From assembly GCA_044433365.1 (NCBI GenBank), contig JAWXTR010000086.1, positions 1-14,575 of the forward strand: a stretch of DNA of 14,575 nt, in the 5' to 3' direction. Numbering within the stretch: position 1 is the stretch's first letter; each line of letters begins with the position of its first letter. Shown piece after piece: positions 5,892-12,234 of the stretch. The notes beneath the pieces are model-generated. The model was not told where the DNA came from, did no database searches, and was given only the letters and a program-made list of their open reading frames with translations. Source of the DNA: CAMQVM01 sp044433365 (GTDB lineage: Bacteria > Bacteroidota > Bacteroidia > Bacteroidales > Rikenellaceae). The position numbers were made by a program, and so were the translations under genes.

Positions 5892-7184
5892 TCAAAACAT
5901 TGCTTCAATAGCAGAGATAACCTCAGCCTTATCAGGACTAGTTCCAAATACTGCACTAGGTTTTAGGTAGTGAAGCTCATGATTTGATTGAAATAGCTTT
6001 TCGCCACCACCTGTAATATTCAACATTACGATTTTATCTTTTTCAATATCACCACTTTCAACAGCTTTTATAAGTGAAGCAACTGCACAAGCCGCAGCAC
6101 TGTAAATATCTACCCCTTCACACTCTTCAAAAAGCGAAGCAGCAGCTTTAGCCTCCTCATTTGTAACGCTAATTATGTCGCCATTGGTTGCAGATAGTGT
6201 GTCGAATACACCTCCCACTAAAGAGTATGGAGGTTTTCTATTAGAAAGCACCTTTGCAACGATTGTGTCGGCTGCAATGCGAGCCGAAGCATCGTCAAAC
6301 TCTAAAAGAGCACGAGAGTGAGCTTTCCAAGCATCATACATTACCAAAAATGGTGCATTTTGCGAAAGAATATGTTTCGTAATTTTATTGCCATAACCGC
6401 CATCTTCAACTAATCGCATATTTGCCTCCCAAGCAGCTATTGCACCAGTTCCACTACCAATTGCTTGAAAATAGTAGTCAGGAAGCTCTCCAATTGTTGT
6501 AGCAGCCGAAAGATATGTTGTCCCCATACCGTCACGACGAGCAATGTTTTTTGCTCCACCCTCAGCAAAGAATTTTGGCGATTCAACAGCAATATTTCCA
6601 AGATTAATAGCATCGAAATAGTCCGAACCCATCTCTGTTACGATAAGTTTTACACAATCTTTAACAGGCTCTTCAAACCAAAGCGCATTAATATTTGCCT
6701 CTGGAACACAAAGAAGTAGAGGTATGTTGTTATCGCTACAAACTTTTGCGAAAGCACGAGCGGTATTGCCAGCAGAGGCAACTACCAATACTCTTTTGTC
6801 GCCCTCTTTCATACGTCCACAAACTGAATATGCTTCAGTCTCTTTAAATGAACAAGTTTGGAAAGTTGCACCAAATTGAGGAGCATAGCCACTAAAAGTG
6901 ATGTAGAGATTATCTAATCCGAGCTTGCTAGCAAGCTTTTCACTTTTAAAAGTGACAGGAGCTGACGAACCTTTTAGTGTGCGGCTAATAGGAAGCCAAT
7001 CAGCAAATTTATATAACCCCGCAGAGTCATCTTTTACCTCTAATTTCGTCTTTTTATACTCTGCTCTAATTAATGATGCAGTAGACGATTCGTTATCGTC
7101 AAGAATCCATCCACTATCTTCAAAAATGCGACCAGAAGCAACGCATTTTAGCTTATACTCTGTAGGTTTAAAATTTTCAATCAT
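5892..7184 (-). CDS. Cysteate synthase-like PLP enzyme (threonine synthase fold)
   Basis: This 430-residue protein is a type II-fold PLP enzyme. Its likely Schiff-base lysine is K114 in CSFKETEA. The phosphate/PLP-binding loop is ASAGNTARAF (136-145), followed by a glycine-rich GSGTGAIAAWEA and a C-terminal MLNITGGGE. The N-terminus (residues 8-48) resembles the leading domain of threonine-synthase relatives. A true threonine synthase is encoded at 10608-11873, so this paralogue probably does something else. The best match from memory is the cysteate synthase family, which makes cysteate from O-phosphoserine and sulfite. In Bacteroidota cysteate feeds sulfonolipid (capnine-type) synthesis. 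No cysteate acyltransferase is nearby. It is convergent with argB and divergent from recN. Substrate assignment is inference; a second threonine synthase is the alternative. Confidence 0.62.
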   Translation of the reverse strand: MIENFKPTEYKLKCVASGRIFEDSGWILDDNESSTASLIRAEYKKTKLEVKDDSAGLYKFADWLPISRTLKGSSAPVTFKSEKLASKLGLDNLYITFSGYAPQFGATFQTCSFKETEAYSVCGRMKEGDKRVLVVASAGNTARAFAKVCSDNNIPLLLCVPEANINALWFEEPVKDCVKLIVTEMGSDYFDAINLGNIAVESPKFFAEGGAKNIARRDGMGTTYLSAATTIGELPDYYFQAIGSGTGAIAAWEANMRLVEDGGYGNKITKHILSQNAPFLVMYDAWKAHSRALLEFDDASARIAADTIVAKVLSNRKPPYSLVGGVFDTLSATNGDIISVTNEEAKAAASLFEECEGVDIYSAAACAVASLIKAVESGDIEKDKIVMLNITGGGEKLFQSNHELHYLKPSAVFGTSPDKAEVISAIEAMF

Positions 7185-7324
7185 TTATGTTAACTGTTTG
7201 ATTTATAATCGTTTTTATTTGTGAAATAATATATCTTTAAATTTATTTTTTGTGCAAGATAAAAAAAAATTTTCTCTTTTGAAAAAAACAAGTAACTTCG
7301 CTCTGCAAAAAAGAATTTTTTTAG

Positions 7325-7345
7325 GAGAAAATTCTGAATTTTCTC
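7325..7345 (+). promoter_or_regulatory. Hairpin upstream of recN
   Basis: GAGAAAATT (7325-7333) and AATTTTCTC (7337-7345) form a perfect 9-bp dyad with the loop CTG, ending 26 nt before the recN ATG. It could be an operator or an mRNA structure; no T-run follows. No clear TAnnTTTG box was found in the 187-bp divergent gap. Confidence 0.4.
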
Positions 7346-7371
7346 TATTAATTTATAGAAATCATACCAAG

Positions 7372-9024
7372 ATGCTAAAAAGGTTACATATAGAAAATTA
7401 CCTATTGATTGATTCATTAGATATTGAAACTTCTGATGGTTTAAATATTATCACTGGTGAGACAGGTGCTGGTAAGTCTATTCTTCTAGGGGCAATTTCA
7501 ATGCTTTTAGGGGCAAAAAATGATGGTAAAGCAAGTCGTAATAGCTACAAAAAGAGCGTTATAGAGGCTCATTTTGATGTTAGAGGTTATGATTTAGAGG
7601 ATATTTTTGCTGAAAATGATGTAGAGTATGAAGAAGAAACAATTATTAGTAGAGTAACTTTACCCTCTGGAAAAAGTCGTGCATATATTAATGACCTACC
7701 TGTAACGCTTTCGACTTTAAAGATTGTAGGTGAGCGACTTGTCGATATTCACTCTCAACATCAAACATTGCTTCTATCTCAAGAGAATTTTCAAACATCC
7801 GTTGTTGATGCAGTTGCGCAAAATGAGTTGCTTTTGGATGAGTATACAAAATATTTTAATGAGCTAAGGCGTTTAAAGCTGCGTGTTAAAAAACTTCGTG
7901 AGGATAGTGCAAAAAATATCCTTGATTACGACTATATTAAGTATCAGTATGAGGAGTTGGAGGGTGCAAATATTACTATTGGCGAGCTTGAAAGAGCAGA
8001 GGCTGATTTTGCACTTCTTGCTAATGCTTCGCAGATAAAAGAGTGTTTTTTGGAGGCAAATGAGCTTATTGATGGTGAAAATGGCTCAGTAATTTCGACT
8101 ATTAAAAGTGTTGTAAACTCTTTTTCTAAAATTTCAAATGTTTTGCCTCTTGCTGCTTCACTTGAAGAGAGATTATCGACAGTTCTTTATGAATTGAAAG
8201 ATATAAATGAGGAGGTTTACAACTATGTAGACAATATCTCTGATAATCCTGAGCAGACTGTGCAGTTGGAGGAGAGAATAAGTAAAATTAACAAGCTACT
8301 TCTAAAACATAATGCCAAAAACGAGGAGGATTTAATCACTATTCGTGAGGAGTTGGAAGAGCGACTTCTAAATATAGATTTAAGCTCTACACATATCGAA
8401 CAGTGCGAAATCGAAATTGCTACGCTTCAAACAAAGGCCAATAAAATAGCTGAAAAATTGACGGAAAAGCGTAATAAAGCGGCTAGAATTATCGAAAAAC
8501 AGGTTGTTTTACAGCTTTCTGAACTTGGAATGGAAAGCAGTAATTTTATGGTTAATATAGAGAATAATTTCGAACTTAACCAATATGGCGAGAATCGTAT
8601 AAAATTCCTATTTTCTGCTAATAAAGGGTTAAGTGCTGAGCCAATTGAGCGTGTAGCCTCTGGCGGTGAGATGTCGAGAGTGATGTTGTCGCTAAAATCT
8701 ATAACTGCCAAATATAAAAAATTGCCTACAATTATTTTTGATGAAATAGATACGGGAGTTTCGGGGAAAGTTGCAGATAAAATGGGTGAAATTATGAAAA
8801 AACTATCATCTTCTATTCAAACTATCTGTATCACACATCTTCCACAAGTTGCATCGAAAGGTGAGGCGCATTTTATGGTGTCAAAAAGTGAGAAAGATGA
8901 TACTACAATAACAAAAATCGAAAAATTGAGCGATAGTGAGCGTATCGAGGTTATAGCTAAGATGATTAGTGCAAGCTCTGTAACTGATGCTGCTCGTGAG
9001 CAGGCAAAATTGTTGCTATCATAG
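7372..9024 (+). CDS. recN: DNA repair ATPase RecN
   Basis: RecN is an SMC-like ATPase that acts at double-strand breaks in recombinational repair. From the ATG at 7372 it has 550 residues, close to E. coli RecN. The Walker A loop GETGAGKS is at 29-36, the ABC signature ASGGEMSR at 429-436, and Walker B IIFDEIDTG at 454-462, followed by ITHLPQVAS. The middle (about 150-400) is rich in Glu, Lys and Leu, as expected for the coiled coil. The frame is open back to a GTG at 7252, but those 40 residues are Lys/Phe-rich and unlike RecN, while MLKRLHIENYLLID is the usual start. It stands alone between a divergent gene and a terminator. No LexA-type box was recognised. Confidence 0.95.
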   Translation: MLKRLHIENYLLIDSLDIETSDGLNIITGETGAGKSILLGAISMLLGAKNDGKASRNSYKKSVIEAHFDVRGYDLEDIFAENDVEYEEETIISRVTLPSGKSRAYINDLPVTLSTLKIVGERLVDIHSQHQTLLLSQENFQTSVVDAVAQNELLLDEYTKYFNELRRLKLRVKKLREDSAKNILDYDYIKYQYEELEGANITIGELERAEADFALLANASQIKECFLEANELIDGENGSVISTIKSVVNSFSKISNVLPLAASLEERLSTVLYELKDINEEVYNYVDNISDNPEQTVQLEERISKINKLLLKHNAKNEEDLITIREELEERLLNIDLSSTHIEQCEIEIATLQTKANKIAEKLTEKRNKAARIIEKQVVLQLSELGMESSNFMVNIENNFELNQYGENRIKFLFSANKGLSAEPIERVASGGEMSRVMLSLKSITAKYKKLPTIIFDEIDTGVSGKVADKMGEIMKKLSSSIQTICITHLPQVASKGEAHFMVSKSEKDDTTITKIEKLSDSERIEVIAKMISASSVTDAAREQAKLLLS

Positions 9025-9064
9025 TTTGTTAATTTTTTTACGAAAAATTATAAATTTAAAAGCT

Positions 9065-9117
9065 ATTTAAAGGTATATATTTCAAAAATACAAATTTTGA
9101 GATATATACCTTTAAAT
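9065..9117 (+). terminator. recN terminator
   Basis: The arms 9065-9087 and 9095-9117 pair over 23 positions with one mismatch or wobble, around a 7-nt loop. The stem is AT-rich (TTTAAAGGTATATAT against ATATATACCTTTAAA) and lies 40 bp after the recN stop. A smaller AATTTTT...AAAAATT dyad lies between (9031-9049). Read on either strand it ends in T-rich sequence, so it may work in both directions. Confidence 0.75.
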
Positions 9118-9205
9118 TTGTAATCTATATTAAAGATTGTTATTTAAAAATATAAGTGTTAAAAATAACACAAATATGTTAAAATTTGAAAATCAGTAAA
9201 TTTTA

Positions 9206-9237
9206 TTTGGTAAAATAACTTATTATTCCTACATTGC
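9206..9237 (+). promoter_or_regulatory. Putative threonine operon promoter
   Basis: TTTG (9206-9209) and TACATTGC (9230-9237, an imperfect TAnnTTTG) are separated by 20 nt. Transcription would start near 9243, placing the Thr leader peptide about 65 nt into the transcript. The -7 element is imperfect, so this is a best guess among AT-rich sequence. Confidence 0.35.
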
Positions 9238-9242
9238 GAAAG

Positions 9243-9294
9243 ATAAAGGTTATATACCTAATCTAAATTATTATAAAAGGTTAATATACCTAAT
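9243..9294. repeat. Two AAAGGT-TATATACCTAAT direct repeats
   Basis: ATAAAGGTTATATACCTAAT (9243-9262) and a version with two extra A bases (9273-9294) are spaced 30 bp apart. Each is a small dyad (AGGT...ACCT). They sit at the predicted start of the threonine leader RNA. TAAAGGT (9244-9250) is complementary to ACCTTTA (9384-9390), directly before the Thr codon run, so they may pair in the RNA or act as operators. Confidence 0.5.
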
Positions 9295-9308
9295 AGTTAT
9301 TATAAAGT

Positions 9309-9419
9309 ATGAATTTAAAGAGTTTATATACAAATATTATTTGTAGCACGACCGCAACGGTTAGTGCCTCTTTTTCGCTTCATACCTTTACCACCACAAC
9401 CATTATTATCACCCCTTAG
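9309..9419 (+). CDS. Threonine/isoleucine leader peptide (putative attenuator)
   Basis: This is a 36-codon frame from the ATG at 9309 to the TAG at 9417-9419. It contains ten Thr (residues 8, 14, 15, 17, 26, 28-31, 35) and five Ile (10, 11, 32-34). Its end reads T-T-T-T-I-I-I-T-P, from codons ACC ACC ACA ACC ATT ATT ATC ACC CCT. It precedes thrB-thrC and is followed by hairpins and a U-run terminator. This is the logic of E. coli thrL, where Thr and Ile codons sense both amino acids; Ile is made from Thr, so dual sensing makes sense. I have no homology support for the peptide itself. Composition, position and downstream structures make the assignment strong. Confidence 0.82.
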   Translation: MNLKSLYTNIICSTTATVSASFSLHTFTTTTIIITP

Positions 9420-9426
9420 GGGGGAT
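9408..9426 (+). terminator. Hairpin over the Thr-leader stop codon
   Basis: AUC (9408-9410) and CCCC (9412-9415) pair with GGGG (9420-9423) and GAU (9424-9426), with A9411 bulged and the loop UUAG. A U-rich but interrupted stretch follows (UUUAUUAUAUUUU). The 5' arm is the last Ile, Thr and Pro codons, and the loop holds the stop codon. This is the same arrangement as in the Arg leader. It may be a terminator or a switch element. Confidence 0.55.
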
Positions 9427-9447
9427 TTATTATATTTTCAGCTATCG

Positions 9448-9475
9448 GAGCGATATTTTTAATGTTCAATCGCTC
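9448..9475 (+). other. Thr-leader second stem-loop
   Basis: GAGCGAT (9448-9454) pairs perfectly with ATCGCTC (9469-9475) over a 14-nt loop. The 3' arm contains GCTC (9472-9475), which can alternatively pair with GAGC (9491-9494), the 5' arm of the following terminator. This makes the structures mutually exclusive candidates. Confidence 0.55.
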
Positions 9476-9487
9476 GTCTTTCCAAGT

Positions 9488-9518
9488 AAGGAGCAAAAGG
9501 ATTAGTATGCTCTTTTTT
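9488..9518 (+). terminator. Thr-leader terminator (attenuator)
   Basis: GAGCA (9491-9495) pairs with TGCTC (9508-9512), extended outward by A-T and G-T pairs into the T6 run (9513-9518). The position, 112 nt before thrB and after the Thr/Ile peptide, fits the attenuator. The stem is short, so efficiency is uncertain. Confidence 0.6.
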
Positions 9519-9594
9519 CGGGATTTAATCAATTTATTTTAAAAAGATTACTATAGTTTTAGGACTATGGAGAAAAATTTTGCAATATAAAATG

Positions 9595-9612
9595 GTGAAA
9601 TTATAATTTCAC
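9595..9612. promoter_or_regulatory. 18-bp perfect palindrome before thrB
   Basis: GTGAAATTATAATTTCAC is its own reverse complement and ends 17 bp before the thrB start. It could be a repressor site or a hairpin hiding the translation start. No regulator is recognisable from the sequence. Confidence 0.45.
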
Positions 9613-9629
9613 TACAAAATAATATATTT

Positions 9630-10559
9630 ATGAAGTCAGTAAAAGTTTTTGCCCCTGCTACAGTTGCAAATGTGGGATGTGGATTTGATGCGATGGGTTT
9701 TGCATTTAAAGGTGCTGGTGATTTAATTGAGATGTCGTTAACTGAGTCTGACGATATAGAGTATGTAAACGAAAGTGGAGTAAATCTTCCTACCGACCCA
9801 GAAAAGAATCTTATGACTCACGCTATACGTGCTATGTGGGAGTCTACGGGCAAAAAATGTGGTGTTAAGATTGTTATAAAAGAGAAAATCTCGCCAGGTA
9901 GCGGAATTGGTTCGAGTGCTTCGGCTGCTGCTTCGGCAGTTGTTGGCTATAACGAGCTTATGGAGCTTGGTTTTAGCGATGAAGAGTTGATTCCATTTGC
10001 TTTAGAGGGCGAATGTATCGCAAGTGGTGCCCGTCATGCCGACAATGTGGCTCCTGCGCTTTTAGGTGGGGTAGTGTTAGTAAGAGATTACAACCCTATT
10101 GATGTAGTGCGTATTCATCCTGCTATGAAATTGTATTGCGCTGTAGTTCATCCTCATATAGAGGTTAAAACAATCGATAGTCGTGCTGTTTTAAAGCCAG
10201 AGCTACCGATGTCGACAGCAATACGTCAATGGGCAAATTTAGGTTCGTTTATCGCTGGTCTTTATAATGGCGATGTTGCTCTAGTGTCACGTGCACTTAA
10301 AGATTATGTTGCAGAGCCTTATCGCAAAAAATTTATCCCAGAATATGATAAATTAAAAAGTGCAATTTCGGAGTGTGAAGGTGCAATTGGTTCAAATATT
10401 TCCGGTTCTGGTCCGTCGGTATTTGCACTAGCTACTTCGCAGGAGAGTGCCGACAATATAGCCAAAGTTATGGCAGCCCATTTCGAAGAGTTAGGCGTTG
10501 GAGCTGATACATACTCCTCTGATATTTGCAACGAGGGATGCCATTTGATTAATGCATAA
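9630..10559 (+). CDS. thrB: Homoserine kinase
   Basis: This is a GHMP-family kinase that phosphorylates homoserine with ATP, the step before threonine synthase. It has 309 residues. The N-terminal KVFAPATVANVGCGFDAMG (5-23) is the usual homoserine-kinase opening, and the ATP-binding loop PGSGIGSSASAAA is at 89-101. The C-terminal ISGSGPSVFAL motif (257-267) is intact. thrC follows after 48 bp (ATG at 10608). The last codons and stop (AATGCATAA) coincide with the start of an AT-rich intergenic repeat. Expression is probably set by the Thr/Ile leader upstream. No aspartokinase/homoserine dehydrogenase gene precedes it, unlike the common thrA-thrB-thrC order. Confidence 0.95.
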   Translation: MKSVKVFAPATVANVGCGFDAMGFAFKGAGDLIEMSLTESDDIEYVNESGVNLPTDPEKNLMTHAIRAMWESTGKKCGVKIVIKEKISPGSGIGSSASAAASAVVGYNELMELGFSDEELIPFALEGECIASGARHADNVAPALLGGVVLVRDYNPIDVVRIHPAMKLYCAVVHPHIEVKTIDSRAVLKPELPMSTAIRQWANLGSFIAGLYNGDVALVSRALKDYVAEPYRKKFIPEYDKLKSAISECEGAIGSNISGSGPSVFALATSQESADNIAKVMAAHFEELGVGADTYSSDICNEGCHLINA

Positions 10560-10604
10560 TTTATAATTCATAATTCATAATGCGTAATTTATAATTTATA
10601 ATTG
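10551..10604. repeat. ATAATTCATAATT-type repeat between thrB and thrC
   Basis: The spacer is built from the words CATAATTTATAATTCATAA and AATGCGTAATTTATAATT, the same word family as 5761-5891. It lacks a T-run and is unlikely to terminate, but it replaces any conventional ribosome-binding region before thrC. Confidence 0.65.
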
Positions 10605-10607
10605 AAG

Positions 10608-11873
10608 ATGAGATATTACGGAACTAGAGATAAAAGTAAATTTTACACATTACAAGAGGCTGCTAAAAGCGGTTTAGCCCCTTGTGGCGGTCTGTATATG
10701 CCAGAGAGCATACCGCAAATAGAGATTTCAAAATTAGAAGCTGCGGCGGAAAAGTCGTTTGCAGATATGGCATATTACGTAGCCGACCTAATTTTTGGTG
10801 AGGATATGGATAGAGAGGTGTTAAAGGATATTATTTTTGATGCCTACAACTTTGCTCTACCACTTCATCGTTTTGGTGATTCAAACCTATTTACATTAGA
10901 GCTTTTCCACGGTCCTACGCTTGCATTTAAAGATTTTGGTGCACGTTTTATGGCTCGTATGCTTGCAGCACTTTGCCCAAACGACAAAACCATCATCCTT
11001 ACAGCCACTTCGGGCGATACAGGTAGTGCAGTTGCCGATGGATTTTATGGAGTAGAGGGAATAGATGTATATATTCTATATCCAGAGGGAAAAGTTAGTG
11101 ATTTTCAAGAGCGACAAATGACAACACTCGGTGGAAACATTCATGCCCTAAGAGTAGATGGCACTTTTGATGATTGTCAAGCTATGGTAAAAAATGTTTT
11201 TGCAAAGAAAGAGCTATGTGCAGCTAAAAATATAACATCGGCAAACTCAATTAGTATTCTTCGTTGGATTCCTCAATCTTTTTACTACTTTTGGGGATAT
11301 ATTCAATGGAAAAAAGCCACAGGAGCGGCAGAGTGTGATGTAGTGGTGCCAAGTGGAAATTTTGGAAATATTACTGCTGCAATCCTTGCTAATAAAATGG
11401 GACTTCCTATCCGCAAATTTATCGCTGCTACAAATGCTAACGACACAATTCCTCAATTCTTAAAAAGCGGTGTATACTGTGCGAAACCATCAGTACAAAC
11501 TTGTGCTAACGCTATGGATGTTGGTAATCCAAGTAACTATGAGCGTCTTATAGAGCTTATGAGCTTTGAGGAGCTTACCGAAAGAATGGTGGGGGTTAGC
11601 TATAGCGATGCTCAAATCGAGGCTGCTATGAAGGAGATTTACGAAACTTATGGTTACGTTAGCGACCCACATAGTGCAGTTGGTTTTATGGCTATGCGTG
11701 ATACTGGAGCCGATGGATTTTACGCCTCTACAGCTCACTGCTCAAAATTTGCTGATGTAATAGAGCGTGCAGTTGGGTTAACTGTCGAAATTCCTGCTTC
11801 GCATCAAGCAATAATGAGCAAAGAGAAACTATCGCAAGCAGTTAGTTTTGATGGGCTTGAGGCTTTGTTGTAG
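10608..11873 (+). CDS. thrC: Threonine synthase
   Basis: This PLP enzyme converts O-phosphohomoserine to threonine. From the ATG at 10608 it has 421 residues; a TTG two codons upstream is possible but less likely. It opens with the family's MRYYGTRDKS...AAKSGLAPCGGLYMPE. The Schiff-base lysine is K108 in LAFKDFG, the phosphate-binding SGDTGSAVA is at 135-143, and VVPSGNFGN binds cofactor further on. It is the second gene of the thrB-thrC unit. Its canonical motifs make it the true threonine synthase and leave the paralogue at 5892-7184 free for another role. Confidence 0.96.
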   Translation: MRYYGTRDKSKFYTLQEAAKSGLAPCGGLYMPESIPQIEISKLEAAAEKSFADMAYYVADLIFGEDMDREVLKDIIFDAYNFALPLHRFGDSNLFTLELFHGPTLAFKDFGARFMARMLAALCPNDKTIILTATSGDTGSAVADGFYGVEGIDVYILYPEGKVSDFQERQMTTLGGNIHALRVDGTFDDCQAMVKNVFAKKELCAAKNITSANSISILRWIPQSFYYFWGYIQWKKATGAAECDVVVPSGNFGNITAAILANKMGLPIRKFIAATNANDTIPQFLKSGVYCAKPSVQTCANAMDVGNPSNYERLIELMSFEELTERMVGVSYSDAQIEAAMKEIYETYGYVSDPHSAVGFMAMRDTGADGFYASTAHCSKFADVIERAVGLTVEIPASHQAIMSKEKLSQAVSFDGLEALL

Positions 11874-11990
11874 ATAGATATTGATTAGATAAAACTATCT
11901 GATTTTCAAAATAGGCAAATTCGCAAGGGTCATTCGCAAAATTAATATCAACCTAATTTGCTATAGTTACGTACCTAAAAAACCTCTAAA

Positions 11991-12088
11991 GGGGGTGACC
12001 CAAAAGCCCTTAAAATATACAAACAACCCTTGCTACAAGCTCTGTGACAAGGGTTGTTTGTGAAAATGGGTGCTTTTGGGTCACCCTC
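11991..12088. repeat. Nested double-stem palindromic element
   Basis: Outer arms 11991-12007 and 12072-12088 (GGTGACCCAAAAGC against GCTTTTGGGTCACC) pair with one mismatch. Inner arms ACAAACAACCCTTG (12019-12032) and CAAGGGTTGTTTGT (12048-12061) are perfect, with a 15-nt loop. It is non-coding. It may be a MITE-like repeat, a structured RNA, or a terminator after thrC and the convergent peptidase. Confidence 0.65.
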
Positions 12089-12135
12089 TTAAAAACTATA
12101 TTTAACACTTTTTTAGAAAAAGTGAACAAAAACAC

Positions 12136-12187
12136 GCCATCAGTGGCTCTTCGAGACCACTGATGGCACAATTTTCAAAGAAAATTG
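12136..12187. terminator. Two adjacent perfect hairpins, bidirectional terminator candidate
   Basis: GCCATCAGTGG (12136-12146) pairs with CCACTGATGGC (12157-12167), with an inner TCT/AGA step around TCG. CAATTTTC (12169-12176) then pairs with GAAAATTG (12180-12187) around AAA. Together with an 18-nt palindrome over the peptidase stop (12225-12242) they fill the gap between convergent genes. No long T-run follows, so repeat DNA is an alternative. From 11874 to 11990 I see only a weak GATAG/CTATC dyad. Confidence 0.5.
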
Positions 12188-12234
12188 GAGCGCAAACAGA
12201 TTTTAAAAATGAGCCCTTATAGGTAAAAATAGAT

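Noticed and set aside
7252..7371. GTG start giving a 40-residue extension of RecN
   Set aside because: The extension is AT-rich Lys/Phe sequence unlike RecN, and the ATG at 7372 gives the normal N-terminus and length.
7190..7417. 75-codon minus-strand frame overlapping the recN start
   Set aside because: It is Phe/Lys/Tyr-rich and falls in the AT-rich divergent spacer; no sign of a real protein.
9447..9460. GGAGCGATATTTTT shared (inverted) with the repeat at 55-68
   Set aside because: Fourteen bases in AT-rich DNA with no flanking similarity; it could be chance, and it is explained by the Thr-leader stem.
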